Shown: piece by piece, positions 45,186 through 57,516 of the stretch
Layout of the letters: each line of letters begins with the position of its first letter
Numbering within the stretch: the first letter of the stretch is position 1
From: Hygrophila difformis
Taxonomy: Eukaryota > Streptophyta > Magnoliopsida > Lamiales > Acanthaceae
Length of the DNA stretch: 64,000 nucleotides
Reading direction: 5' to 3'
Assembly: GCA_030278955.1 (NCBI GenBank)
Contig: JAOANR010000002.1
Coordinates: 24,662,057 to 24,726,056 of the forward strand
Translations under genes and position numbers: made by a program
The notes under the pieces: model-generated
Databases searched by the model: none
The model's input: the letters and a program-made list of their open reading frames with translations, nothing else
What the model was told of the DNA's origin: nothing

Positions 45186-45362
45186 AGGACAGTCCCTTAA
45201 AAGCTTCTTTTAAGGGAATAAAACACAAGATTTATTCATTTAAACAAAATAAAACAAAACCTTGCGTTACTTTTAAGCCCAATCAAGCACTATGTACAAG
45301 CACATTCATAGTGGCTTGCCTAGACAATATATTACATTCTAATTTACACCGTTCGTAACAGA
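45186..45362 (+). other. TE-6 leader, part after TE-8
   Basis: It has an AAGGGA-type inverted repeat (CTTAAAAGCTTCTTTTAAG at 45196-45214) and AATAAA at 45217-45222. It ends ACAGA just before the gag ATG. No gene. Confidence 0.5.
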
Positions 45363-45921
45363 ATGGCACCACGAGGTAGATCAAGAACCCAACCTGCTCC
45401 CCAAACTACTACTGAAGTGCCACCAAATGACACCGAACCCGCTCAACCTGTAGAGGAACAACCCCAAGGTGCGCAGGACGCCCCCGCACCGAACAATGTG
45501 GGCAATCGTCTTCGGACGATAAAGGAGGTCTTGATTGCGCTAGGGAAGCGCAAGTCAACCAGTGCCAAGCTGCGGCGGTACCTCCGCCCCAAGCCCGCCC
45601 CAATTATCTGGCAATGGTGAATCCTTACCAGCCACCCCACTATGCTGGTGAGGAGGATCCAGCCAAACTGGACGAATGGATCCGAACCTTCGACAAGCTG
45701 CTGGGAGCAGTCAAATGTCCGGAAGGAGAGAGAGTGCACGTCGCGTCGTACTATTTGGGAGGCGAAGCGGACGACTGGTGGCAGGCAACTCAAGCCAAGC
45801 TGACTGAAGATGATGAGCCCTACTCTTGGGCGGAAATGATGGAACTGCTCAGGGATCGATTCTATCCCTTGAGTACTAAATCAGCGATGTACGAAGAATT
45901 CCTGTCGCTGAAGCTATATTA
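45363..45921 (+). pseudogene. gag: TE-6 gag, N-terminal and capsid part (frameshift, cut off)
   Basis: The start MAPRGRSRTQ at 45363 is preserved here. A one-base deletion near 45549 shifts the frame; the capsid resumes at AMVNPYQPPHYAGEEDPAKLDEW, YLGGEADDWWQ and MMELLRDRFYPLSTKSAMYEEFLSL. Homology stops at about 45915 and a stop follows. The zinc knuckles are missing. Confidence 0.92.
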
Positions 45922-46590
45922 GATCTCGATTTCGAATAACAATTTTAAAGGTCAAGTGAATTAATTTTCACTAAGTTCTTAAAGACCCACACAGTGGTCA
46001 ACATAGCGTGACAATCTTTGAGAACTAAAAACTCTGGATTTACTAATTTAGATAACGTTTTGGAATCTTTCTCCCAGTGTTTCCCATAAAGGAATATCGT
46101 GAGGAAGGTCCTGAACATATTTTAAACTTAGTATTTTCCTTCATACAAAACTCATCCTTGCTTTATTTCATTATTGGAATGATGCAAGGAACAAACCTAT
46201 CAACATAAACTCTCGAAAATGTTATTCCAGAACCCACGCTTCGTTCAATTGAACAAAGCGAGGGAACATTCTGAGATAGCAACAGAATTAGTTCCTTTTT
46301 TTAAGGAAGCCAAAGACCTTCTCGCAATAAATATATATCACCTATCTTATAAATGGGAATTAAATATTCTCGCTGCATGAATAATAACTCCCTCCACGCT
46401 GTACAAATATAGCACGCGGAAAATTAGAGTGTTCATAGTTTTAACCCCAAGATAATTAATGCAAGTTATTTTGGACATATATTTTCCAGAATTAATTCTC
46501 AAATCCTTTTTAAGGAAAGCAATTCCCTATATTCTGTCCAGCTCCTAACCTATATTTTCGGAGCCGCCAGCATTTTACTTAGAGGACTCA
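45922..46590 (+). other. Unexplained segment in place of gag C-terminus and protease start
   Basis: About 670 bases between the capsid and the protease tail, close to the length expected for the missing gag part. Yet no similarity to TE-1 gag is visible, and it is much more A/T-rich. Short open stretches (for example from 46084, reading PIKEYREEGPEHILNLVF) have no known match. It may be foreign filler or very diverged sequence. Confidence 0.4.
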
Positions 46591-49500
46591 GAACCCTCAT
46601 CTGGAGAAGTAGTACCTTGCTCTAAACGATATAACGGAATTCCTATAGTGATAAAGGACATAGAATTCTTCGCAAACTTAGTAGAATTTAACTTAAGAGA
46701 CTTTGACATCATACTGGGGATGGATTGGTTATCCCAGTATAAAGCGGTGATCGAATGCCAAAAACAAAAGATCACCTTGTCAAAAAGTAGGGGAAAGAGA
46801 GTTATCTTTTACTCTCAGCCCCCTAAGAAGAGTAACAAAATCGTTAGTGCACTCAAACTGAGTAACTTGATGCGTAAGGGGTATGAGCTATATGCGTGCT
46901 ACGTGCACAACCTTGAGGCGGAAGAGAACAAGGTTGACAGCATACCAGTGGTAAGAGAATACCCGGATGGTGTTTCCCGAAGACATCCCGGGCATGCCAC
47001 CTGAGCGAGATCTTGAATTCACTATAGATCTCATCCCGGGCACAGAGCCTGTCTCAAAAGCTCCGTACCGGATGGCACCACTGGAAATGAAGGAGTTAAA
47101 GGACCAACTCGAGGAGCTGTTAGGAAAAGGGTACATAAGGACGAGTACTTCCCCCTGGGGAGCACCGGTTTTATTTGTTAAGAAGAAAGACGGAGGATTA
47201 CGTCTTTGCATAGACTATCGACGGTTAAACCAAGTGACTATCAAGAATAAATACACTTTGCCGAGAATAGAGGATCTCTTTGATCAACTGAAGGGAGCTT
47301 CAGTATTCTCGAAGATCGACTTACGATCTGGGTATCACCAGTTGAGAATTGCCGAGAAGAATATCCCGAAGACGGCGTTTCGAACTCGATATGGCCACTA
47401 CGAGTTCACAGTGTTATCCTTTGGGTTAACAAATGCTCCGGCAATGTTCATGAACCTCATGAACAATGTATTTCGAGAGCTACTAGATCAGTGTGTAGTG
47501 GTGTTCATTGATGACATCCTGATCTACTCGAAAAGTGAGGAGGAGCACACCCAGCACTTGCACCAAGTGTTAGGGACCTTGCGAAAGAATCAGCTATACG
47601 ACAAATTGTCCAAATGCGATTTTTGGTTGAAGGAGGTAGCATTTCTAGGACACATAGTATCCGCTGATGGAGTTTCAGTGGATCCGGCAAAAGTCTCTGC
47701 CGTAACTGAATGGGCAACTCCAAAGAGCCAAACTGAGATAAGGAGTTTCCTTGGATTAGCCGGGTACTATAGACGGTTCGTGAAGGATTTTTCAAAAATC
47801 GCATGACCTTTGACCCAGCTACGGAAGAAGGGAGTAAAATACGTGTAGACAGAGGCTTGTGAGACAGCGTTTCAAGAGCTGAAGAAACGACTCACAACTA
47901 CACCCGTATTGACACTACCATCAGAGAATGGTGACTTCGAAGTTTACAGCGATGCTTCGAATGAAGGTTATGGCTGTGTCTTGATGCAAGACTCGAAAGT
48001 CGTAGCATATGCATCACGCCAGCTAAAACCTCACGAGGAGAATTATCCTACACACGACCTGGAGTTAGCAGCGGTCGTTTTCGCTCTAAAGATATGGAGA
48101 CATTATCTTTATGGGAAGTGTCGAATGTTCACCGACCACAAGAGCTTGAAGTATATATTCACTCAGAAGGAGTTGAATTTGAGACAGCGAAGGTGGTTGG
48201 AACTTATTAAAGACTACGATTTAGAGATAGCCTACCACGAGGGGAAGGCGAATGTGGTAGTCGATGCCCTAAGTCGGAAAACCCAACACGTGACAAACTC
48301 GTTGGTAATTCCGCAGGCATTGTACATGGATTTAGCGAGATTGGAGTTGGAACTTGTGCATCCGGGCACAGTGAATGAAACGATCAACGCCATGGTCGTA
48401 GAAACACCAATATTGGACGAGATTAAGCTCGCCCAACCGGGCGACGCGAAACTCGAAAAGATAAAGGGGTATATTGCCGAAGGAAAGGCAATAGGATTTG
48501 CTGTCCACGAGGATGGAAGCATTCGTTTCAAAGGGAGATGGTGTGTGCCTCAAAAATGTGCCGAGTTGAAGCGAATGTTGATGGAGAAAGGCACAACACG
48601 CCATATTCAATACATCCCGGAGGCGACAAGCTTTACAAAGATCTAAAGAAGATCTATTGGTGGCCGGGAATGAAGAAGGAAGTGGCAGACTTCGTGGCGA
48701 AATGTCTCACCTGCCAAAAGGTTAAGGCAGTGCGACATAAACCCCTAGGACTGATGCAACCACTAGAGATTCCAAGTTGGAAGTGGGATAGCATCTCAAT
48801 GGATTTTGTCTCGGGATTACCCCGATCACCTAAAGGTATGAACAAGATTTGGGTGATTGTGGATAGGCTAACGAAGACAGCCATATTTATCCCGATGAAG
48901 GACACGTGGACTATGGACCAATTGGCCCGAGCCTACGTTAATAATGTGGTACGACGACATGGAGTACCACATGACATCATTTCCGACAGAGACAGTAGAT
49001 TTGTCTCTCACTTTTGGACGGAGTTACAAAAAGCTCTCGGTACTCAAATCAAAATGAGCACCGCATTCCACCCAATGACGGATGGACAAACCGAGAGAAC
49101 AATCCAAACACTAGAAGACATGCTGAGAGCATGCGTGTTGGAATTTAAGGAAAATTGGGAATCCCATTTACCCCTAATCGAATTTTCTTATAATAATAGC
49201 TACCATGCTAGCATTGGCATGGCACCTTTCGAGGCGTTGTATGGACGAAAGTGCCGAAGCCCGTTGAGCTGGGACGAAAACGATAAGTCGGTGGTCGTGG
49301 GACCACAACTTATCGAAGACATGGCTCAACAAATCAAAGTGATTCAAGGAAAAATGAAAGCCGCTCAAGACCGTCAGAAGAGTTACGCTGACGTGAGACG
49401 ATGAGACCTAGAATTTCAAGTGGGAGATAGGGTCATGCTAAAGATATCACCCATGAAGGGGGTGATGCGCTTTGGCAAACGAGGAAAGTTGAGTCCTCGA

Positions 49501-49865
49501 TATATAGGACCTTACGAAATTCTAGAACGAGTCGGAAATTTGGCCTACCGATTGGCTTTACCACCACAATTAGATCGAGTTCATATGTTTTCCATGTCTC
49601 ACAACTAAAGAAGTATGTGCCGGACCCGACACATGTACTTCAACCGGAGAGAATCAAACTCGATGAGGATTTGACTTATGAAGAAGTCCCAGTGCGGATT
49701 CTGGGCACTAAGGAGCGAGTAACGAGGAACAAAACCGTCAAAATGATCAAGGTTCTTTGGTCGAACCACGAAAGTGAGACGGCAACTTGGGAGGTAGAAT
49801 CCGACATGAGAGAACGCTACCCGACATTGTTCCAACCCGACACCGACACAGTTATGGGGACATAA
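46591..49865 (+). pseudogene. pol: TE-6 pol: protease tail, RT, RNase H, integrase, chromodomain (several lesions)
   Basis: The protease tail ends GMDWLSQYK. RT has [37 protein letters not shown] and the catalytic FIDD in [13 protein letters not shown]. RNase H ([18 protein letters not shown]), the integrase zinc finger (HPGG, CLTC), core (SMDF, SDRDSRF, GQTER), GPY motif and chromodomain follow as in TE-5. Lesions: one extra base near 46970, TGA at 47804, TAG at 47846, a 3-base deletion near 48113, a one-base deletion near 48589, TGA near 49402, and a one-base deletion near 49585. Most are absent from TE-5, so they arose after the two copies separated. Confidence 0.94.
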
Positions 49866-50107
49866 CTGCAATCTTAAGGGGGAGAGGATGTCATACCATC
49901 TATTTTTCGTGCATTTTTGTAAACAAACAAACAAATTCGAGTTGTTTTGAACTACGTTATGGCTTGATCCCTTCACAGGGTACGTAGGCAGCTTAGAAGT
50001 TTTAATTCTAAGTTCAGTCACAAAGTAATAAAATAAACAAAAGACCTTAGCACGGAGAAGCCGAAACACAACTTCGAGGACGAAGTTGATTCTTAAGGAG
50101 GGTAGAC
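49849..50107 (+). promoter_or_regulatory. TE-6 3' double module (hairpin + polypurine, twice)
   Basis: Hairpin 1 49849-49868 (overlaps the pol stop), tract 49876-49888; hairpin 2 50069-50088, tract 50095-50106. Sequences are as in TE-5. The ORF on the other strand here (49605-50069) is a shadow. Confidence 0.85.
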
Positions 50108-52673
50108 AGTAATACCCGAGAATTTGGCAACATAAAACAATAATTAAATAGAATGAATACCATAAATAAATAAATCCAGCAAATAAATAAATAAATAAAG
50201 ATAAGGAAATGAGAAATGGAATTTAACTTAAAAAGGAATTAAAGGAATTTAATTAAATAAAAGGAACTAAATAAAAATAAATAAATTGTACACCGAAACC
50301 CGACACCAATGAACTCGAGAATTCGAGTCCAAACATGCAATTAGACCCGAGTAAAATTTAGAGAGGAAATAGGAACCCGAAGATACCCCGGAAATCGGAA
50401 TCCGGGAGCATAGGGGGATAGAAGTCCGAAAGAGAGGAGGAAAGGCACGACGGATCGCACGACCCGCCCGGACCGAAGTCTAGACAAGTGCCGCACGGTG
50501 GCCGTGCGGTCAATAGGGGAAAGGCGCGTCACGGCCGCGCCAACGGGCAGATTCGCCGGTTGCGAGATTCACTCGCCCGAATCCGGATTTTCCGACTTCG
50601 GTTGAACACCGTTCGGCTCAAGACTCCCCAAGGCCGACCTTGGACGTCCCTAGGTCATGTTTACCCATAAATAAGACCTCTTGGAAGCCCCGAACACTTT
50701 TCCAAAACCCTACGATACTCTCTATACACAAAACCCTGGATCCGAAAGTCATCGGTGGCACCAAAACCGAGCGAGGACTGCCGTGGACGAATATGAGAGA
50801 TCTCCAACGTCATGGTAAGTTAGATCCGTTCATCCATCTCGTTTTTAATTCAAAAAAGAAACCCTAATTCTCTTCTTTTCCTTTCTACACCCCGAATCGG
50901 ATCTAGAACGAAGAACCCGACGAACGGAGAGGACAAACGGTGGACTGGAAGCCACGCCTTCGAACTCGATGATCCCGAACGACTACAAATTTGTAAGTTG
51001 ACACTTACATGGTTTTGGCAGTAATTAAAACACGTAACCTAAAAGCTTAATCGAAACTTTACAAATCTGTCAACATATAATTTTTACCGGCGCAACAGTT
51101 TTATCTAATTTTTCCGAACCCTTAAAATCTTCAAACGGAAAAACTTAAAACACGAAAAACGTTCCTAAGGCTTAGATCTATCTCCTGTAAAATTTTCAGA
51201 ATTTTTCATGATGATTTGATATATGAAATCCACCTGAAACCGAACTGCATGAAATTGGATCTTGAATTTCTTGACAGAACTTAGGTCCGATCTTGATGAT
51301 GTTTTTGACATTAGTTATATGACGATTTAGATCTTTATCCGAACATGAAAGTTGTAGACAAATGTCTTAAGAAGGTCTCTGTAAAATTTCATTAAGTTTG
51401 GAATTGATTTGCTATGGTAGATCTTGATAATCTTGAACTGCTGTACACGAAATTCGGACAAATTAATGATATGACGAAAATTGATGTTTTTTACCTGTTT
51501 CGGTATCTCGGATTGAAAAAGTTAAAACATGAAAGTTGTTCATCTCGATGTTTCCGAGTCAGTGGTAAAGTTTCAGAATTTTTGGAATTAAACTCGATTT
51601 TTAATGAATTTTCAAGTAAACTGTGGTTGACCAAGTCAAATCTTGAAATCTTGTTAAAACGGTGAAACTAGCCTTTAAGGTTTAAACGAGTAGAAGACTC
51701 TTTGAAATAAATACATGAAATCTGAAATTTAGGAAATCTCCTTTCCAAACTTGATCTTTAAAATTAGGGGGTGAGTGCTCTGCGGGTGCCCTCCTAACGA
51801 TTCACTTCGTGCCTTTATAGATGATGGTGACCCGCGCGAAATTTTTGAGATATGTTGCCAAAACGGCATGAGATATATGGCCTACACTCTCGTGAATATC
51901 CAATGGGTTTCCCGAGGCTCCAGAGTGGTACCGGGTATGGCAGATACGGCTGCGGCCGCCGGTTTCCGGCTAAACTTGTTGATATCGCGATGTAATCGTG
52001 AAACACTTGAAATACTAAATCTTGGGTGTAATGGGGATAGTTAAATGTTTAATTATTGTCCTTTTAAATTATTAAATACTTTATTTGAATTAATTATGGC
52101 TTTTATTTAAATTATGCTAAGTGTACTATTGGTTAGTGCCATGATTTAAATTATGAATATTGGTTATATCATTAAATTAAATTATTTATGATTATCATCA
52201 TGCTTTTATGTAATTATTAAATTAATGGCTTTTAAACCCTACGATCATGCATGTGTTAACTTACTCAGCAAGTTGTGCTGACCAAACCATTTATTTTCTT
52301 TTTCCCTTACAGAGTATGTGGAACAAACATGAGCACGTTTATTTATGGGGAAACTATATTTTTTTGCAACCTTTATTATTAAATTCTTGCATTAGACTAT
52401 GAGAATAAACGGGTCTGTTTAACCCGTGTTTTGACCATGTCGGTCTTATTTACATTTCCGCTGCAATATTATACTTAAATACTATTTCCGCTGTATTATG
52501 ATATTATTATTTTCGAGACTATATTGTATGGGCTGTTTGCAAATGTTTTAAATATTTTTAATTACTGAAATACCTAGCCTTGCATCTCTTTAGTAAGCCG
52601 GAGAAACCGTGTCTTACTAGGGAGGTGTGGCGGTGACATCCCGACCTGGGTGACCAAAAACCGGGGTGTTACA
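50108..52673 (+). repeat. TE-6 3' LTR
   Basis: 2566 bp. The first base is mutated (AGTAATACCCGAG instead of TGTAATACCC) and the TATA box is CATAAATA (50666-50673). It holds the empty site of TE-7 and the GCCGG-TTT-CCGGC hairpin (51958-51970). It ends GGGGTGTTACA; the right flank is ACACT. Confidence 0.94.
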
Positions 52674-52690
52674 ACACTATTCTTACTAAA

Positions 52691-52945
52691 TACTCCATCT
52701 GTATCTCTTATTGTGTCTCATTTTGACTGTTAATGATATAAGCTTGACCTAACTTTTTATTGCAATATATGATAAAAAAAAAATAGCCGAGTGGATCTTG
52801 TTGGATTCATTTTTTCGCATAGTTTAGGAATATATATTTTACAGAACTTTTACTTTTATATATTTTAAAATATTAAACGTTAAACAAATGCATTGGACTG
52901 TGTGTCCAAAAGTTTTGAGATAAAATTAATGAGAGAGGGGGAGTA
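52691..52945. mobile_element. Stowaway-like MITE, copy 1
   Basis: 255 bp including the TA target. Terminal inverted repeats TACTCCATCTGT... and ...GGGGGAGTA. Its centre (GATCTTGTTGGATTC, ACTTTTACTTTTATATATTT) is shared with the copy at 61109-61373. It is non-coding. Tc1/mariner transposases mobilise such elements. Confidence 0.82.
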
Positions 52946-52962
52946 CCATATAGGAGTGCATA

Positions 52963-53510
52963 CAGTGGCGATTCTAAGAATTATAGTGAGGGTGTGCAAA
53001 TTTTTTAGAAAACTCACCGAACAATAAAGATGTTAATTACTACACTTTTCGACACACAAAAAATTATTGAAAATAAAATTATAACTTCATCTAGTGTTTC
53101 ATTTTAAACAATATGACAATAATGAATCATGTAATATTTTATCACCCATATAATTTCATAATTCGGATTTGAGAATCGTCATCACATGAAAAGCTCTTTT
53201 AACTATTGTAGTTGTCAGAAACAAAATTAACAATAGTTTAATAAATAAATACACCAAAGGATAAGCATTGTCATTTTTTTTCAACCAACTTTCAAAATAA
53301 AAACACTAGTTCCAAGAACATCGGAGAAATCAGGATCCTTACATCTCTAATATAGTTCGTTGACTTTCGAACATTTCAGGGGCAATACTATCTCACTCAT
53401 ATGGATAAAACAAATAAAGGGTAATTTTGAAAAACAACTTCATCAGATATAATACAGAAACAAACTCAATGCAAAAGATATTTTTCAAAAAGAGTAATGG
53501 CTTAACTACT
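52963..53510 (-). pseudogene. hAT transposon 3' end with dimerisation-domain remnant
   Basis: The terminus CAGTGGCGATTCTAAG at 52963 is a typical hAT end. Reading the minus strand from about 53320 down to 53100 gives YPLVYLFIKLLLIL, TTTIVKRAFHVMTILKSEL and YMGDKILHDSLLSY, with stops and variants. This is the C-terminal hAT dimerisation region, whose usual form has ERAFSAM...I-K--L and MGD...L-DCL. Upstream parts are too decayed to read or are replaced at about 53510 by other sequence. Confidence 0.7.
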
Positions 53511-53511
53511 T

Positions 53512-53884
53512 GTTGTGACCATCCGGGGATGATGGATCAAAGATGAGCTCAATAGTTGGGCCATGAGGAATAAGGAATAAACATCAGAGACAGAGGATGA
53601 AATGGAAAATAATTAAGGCCCGACCCCAAAAGCCGAGGGAAGACGAGATTAGTAGGGTCGGCCGAAGCCAGCAGAAGCAAGTTCGCCCGAGAAAAGAGAT
53701 GTTGATCGGCTCGAGGGATAGATGTGGAGCGGTTATTCAGTTCTTTTACTCCGCCTATAAATAGGGGATGCCGAGCACAGAATGGGGAGAGACCAATCCA
53801 ATCCAAAATTCCTTTATGTCAATTTACTTTCTTTTATCTTTACTGCTTTCCTTTACCAGTTTTCTTAGATTTTAGCCTAGTTGT
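53512..53884 (+). repeat. LTR-like fragment with TATA box
   Basis: It starts TGTTGTGACCATCCGGGG after hAT sequence and ends at the TE-9 insertion (flank GTTGT). TATAAATAGGGG at 53756-53767 is a strong TATA box, followed by pyrimidine-rich sequence. No gene is seen; the minus ORF 53549-53806 is a shadow. It could be an LTR of an unrelated family or a promoter fragment. Confidence 0.4.
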
Positions 53885-56800
53885 TGTAATACCCGAGATT
53901 TTTATCAGCTTCCAAAGGAATAAAATTTATTTCGTAATCCGACCAAGGTCGAAATATCTCCGAGAAGAAGAGAATAATTTATTACAATAAATTATTGCTC
54001 GGAAATGGAATGCCGATAGATTCAAAAATTCTAAATGGAATAAAAGAGGGAAAACGAAGCCCAAATGTATTCCATGGATCGAGCCTAAAGGATTGGAATT
54101 AAATTCAAGAAAAGAAGGAATTTTAACTCCAAGAACCCGTGAAGTCAGAAATAATTTAATTAGATAAATTATTACACGGGAGCCAAAAGACGACGAATTA
54201 GAAGCCGACGAATCCAAACTCGACGGATTTAAGATTTCAAACATGAAATCAATTAGAGACAAAATGAAATTTAAGATAGGAATCTTAATCCGAGAATGAC
54301 CCGAAAAATCGAGCCCGAAAACGTAGGAGGATAGAAACCTGAAAGAGAGGAGAAAAGGCCGACAGATCGCACGGCCCGGACCATGACGCAGCCCTACCGA
54401 GAACCGCGCAGTGGCCGCACGGTCTGGGGAGATTCCGCGCCACGGCCGCGGAGTCGAGCAGGATGCGATCAAGTTTCACTTTTCGGCGATTTCTTACCTT
54501 ATTTTCGACCCCCGACTTTGGCAACTCAATCCCAGTCGAGGGAAGGAGTATATGGACGGATTTTAAGGTCTTGGAACTCATATTTTCGTCCAAAGTAACC
54601 CTAGCAGCCCCTTCTCCTCTCAAATTCTCTCCAACCTTCTCCCAAACCCGAAAACACCAAGTTCTTGCTTTCCGACCAATTTCCGGCGACGAAATTCGAC
54701 CAAGGAGGCGTGCGGAACAAGGATTTGAGGATTCCAGATTTGTTGGTGAGTGTTCTTAAGTTTTCCCACATCTTTTCAAGTACGAAAATCCGATCTAACC
54801 CTGGATTTTTACTGTCGATTTCGTTTCTTGGCCAAAGGAGTGGAGACGGAGTGATTTGGACGTGTTCGTAGCAAGCGTGGGCGCCCCGACCAATCCAGAG
54901 AGGTCCTAAATCTCAACCACTTTGAGATAATGCCTTACATATCAATATCGGTGGCTTAGGATCGTTCGAAACATTATTTTTAATCAAAACCTTAAAACCG
55001 AACTTAAAAGATTCACTTTTGCACGTTTTCTGATATCGAACGAAAAACCCTATTTCGAGAATTCGAAATGAAAAACTCCGAACTAGAGATTTGTTCCTAA
55101 CATCTTAATGTAGGTTGTGTCAAAATTTCACGCATTTTAATCAAGTTTTGATACCCCAAAATGCGTCGGACATTTCTGAGTTGCATAAAGTTTTCGAAAA
55201 AGTTGACTGCATGCCTAGTCGAACTTGTTGTGCATTTTTCTATCACTTTCAGTCAAAACTAATCTTTGGTGTAAAAATAAAAGTTGTAGATAATTTTCTC
55301 AAGATTATGGCTGTGAAAGTTCGTGCATTTTCATCAAAGTTTGGATAGTCAAAACTCGATTTGAACAGACTGTGCTTTTGAAGAAAACTGTGACAGATTT
55401 TGAATTCGAACTTAGTGAATTAATCTGGTTTAATCCATAATGATTTTGCATAAATTGCCTCTAATAAAACTTGCTTATTTTGTGTCGCATAAGTGCCTGT
55501 AAATTTTCATAAATTTTGGAGGTCGTTTGCTAGGTCGAAAATCTATTTGAAAATCAGTGTGCTGTTTTAGAAAGGTTGACAGATTTTATGTTTTGAAGAG
55601 ATTGTAAAATTTCACTTGTTTCCTCACCTAATTTCGGAAAACTTAAAACACGAAAAATGTTTGTTAGCATGTTTTTGAAGTGTTGTATAATTTCAAGTCG
55701 ATTGCTTTTAAATTGAATTTTTAAACTAAAAAGGCGTAAACTGTGACAACGAATATTTTAAAACTTGTGAGATTTGAAATTTCTAAACAAACGATCGAAA
55801 CTCTCCTTGAATGATAAAATCAAACTTTCAAAAATCTAATCACAAGTGACACCTAGGAGGATTGGTTAAGCTTGTACCTTGAATTCATCGTGTCCTCGAC
55901 ATTTAGATGGGTTAGTTAAGCTTTGCACCTTGAATCCATCATGTCCCCGATATTTAGATGAGTTGGTTAAGCATTGCACCTAGAATCCACCGTGTCCGTT
56001 ATATAAAATCATGTTACACTAATTTGAAATGATATCGGTTACATAAGTAGGGGGCGAGTGCTCTGCAGGGTGCCCGTCTAACTTGAAACTCGTGCCCGAT
56101 GGAACGATATGAAAAATTGCCAAAACGGCCAATGAAAACTAGTCTACACTCTCGTGTGTATCCGCATGGGTTACTTGAGGCTTCGGAGTGGTATTGTGTA
56201 CGGCGCGATTATCGGGTTGCTTCGGCAATCTTCCGAGAACTAAATTGACTGCGGTCGCCGGATCGCCGGCTAAATGAAAATTACGAAATTGGTTGCGGCC
56301 GCCGGATCGCCGGCTAAATGAAATATTATTCAGATAGTGGAGTAATGGGGAAACTTAAAAGACTTAGATTCCTCTTTAAATTATGTCTTTACTTATGTTA
56401 CTAAATTAATTATTATATCATGTTTTAAAATTATGCCTAGGCCTTAAGTTATTATTTTTAAATTTAATTTGGCTATGAGAATATGTGTATTAAATTATTG
56501 TCTATCATTTAGTCAAATTACATGTTCTAAATATGCATGTTTAAACCCATTTAAGTTATGTTTAAATCTATGTCCATGTTTAAGTTATTATTTATGAATT
56601 TAAATATGTCTTAAAAATTATGCGAGTTAAATTCCTACTTTCAAATTGGTAAATAAAATATTTTATATGCATGATTAAAAGCATAATTTTAGTTATTAAA
56701 AATAGTACCCGTTTATTGCTACGTTAGGGATTATCTTACTCAGTATTTTATATACTGATAAAGTCCGTTGTTTTATTTTTCTTTTACAGAGTGTGGAGAA

Positions 56801-57112
56801 ATGGCATGAACATGCACGCATATTGTGGCTCGGGAATTAAACTAATATCTGCAAATGTTGCATGTTGTTAGACTTAAATTTCTTAATGCATTTTGGCCAT
56901 TTCGGTCCAAATTATATTTCCGCTGCGACTTATTTTATTATTGTAGATTATACTATATTATTTTAAAATTAAATCATTTTGGGTTCGCTTTTTAATTATT
57001 TTGAAATACATTTAGCCTTGCATCCTTCAAGTGAGCTCGAATGAAGTCGTGTCTTGCTTGGGAGGTGTAGCGGTGGCATTCCCGCCTGGGTTATTAAATC
57101 CGGGATGTTACA
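53885..57112 (+). repeat. TE-9 5' LTR
   Basis: 3228 bp, TGTAATACCCGAG to CCGGGATGTTACA. It has a GC-rich block near 54405-54455 with GTGGCCGCACGG, a three-unit 51-bp repeat (55861-56002), a GGCGAGTGCTC/GGGTGCCC block (about 56050-56080) and two GCCGG-ATCG-CCGGC hairpins (56257-56270, 56301-56314). Confidence 0.9.
55861..56002 (+). repeat. 51-bp tandem repeat, three units, in the TE-9 LTR
   Basis: Units 55861-55910, 55911-55961 and 55962-56002: GTT-A/G-GTTAAGC, ACCTTGAATCCAT and TGTCC, GATATTTAGATG in each. The units diverge from each other by several bases. They lie about 2.0 kb into the LTR. Confidence 0.85.
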
Positions 57113-57115
57113 AAG

Positions 57116-57127
57116 TGGTATCAGAGC
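57116..57127 (+). promoter_or_regulatory. TE-9 primer binding site (tRNA-iMet)
   Basis: TGGTATCAGAGC, 3 bases after the LTR end. Confidence 0.92.
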
Positions 57128-57291
57128 CCGGAATATTTTAAAACTATTATTTTAAAGAGCCCGGAATATTTTTAAAACTATTATTATTTTTAAACTATTA
57201 TTATTTTTAAAACTAGTATTATTTTTAATTATTTTAAAACTATCACTTTCGGAGCCCAAACTTTTAGCCCAAATTATTTTACTTATAAAGT
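57128..57291 (+). other. TE-9 leader, part before TE-10
   Basis: Repeated AACTATTATTATTTTTAA units and GAGCCCGGAATATTTT twice (57126, 57157). No gene. Confidence 0.6.
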
Positions 57292-57516
57292 AAACTAGGG
57301 CCCAAGCCCCATTTACAATTCTTTCCATGTTTTTAGGCCCCATCCCCCATTTTCTTATACTTTGCACCGTATTCCAATGTTTGGCTCAATGAATACGCCC
57401 CCACCCTTTTCTCCTTAATACGATTAAACTCTTAGTCAACGGGTTAATTCAAAATCAAAACTAACAATGCAAAAGAAAGAGAACATCGGCAGAGCGCCAG
57501 ATAAAATACGAGAGAA

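Larger units (their letters stand above)
29629..52673 (+). mobile_element. TE-6: Ty3/gypsy chromovirus with gag-pol, interrupted by TE-7 and TE-8
   Basis: 5' LTR 29629-30550 plus 40337-41979 (about 2565 bp), primer site 41983, leader ORF 42294, gag 45363, pol to 49865, 3' double module, 3' LTR 50108-52673 (2566 bp). Its pol is nearly identical to TE-5 but carries several stops and frameshifts. Its 5' LTR is also the 3' LTR of TE-5 (a polypurine tract lies to its left and a primer site to its right), so no independent left target duplication exists. Confidence 0.92.

Noticed and set aside
53549..53806. 85-codon minus ORF near 53.6 kb
   Set aside because: No homology and an unremarkable sequence opposite a TATA-bearing promoter-like region.
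57292..57303. Firm hAT or Mutator assignment for TE-10 from its GGGCCC ends
   Set aside because: No 8-bp or 9-bp target duplication is visible next to the inverted repeats and no transposase was found, so the superfamily is left open.
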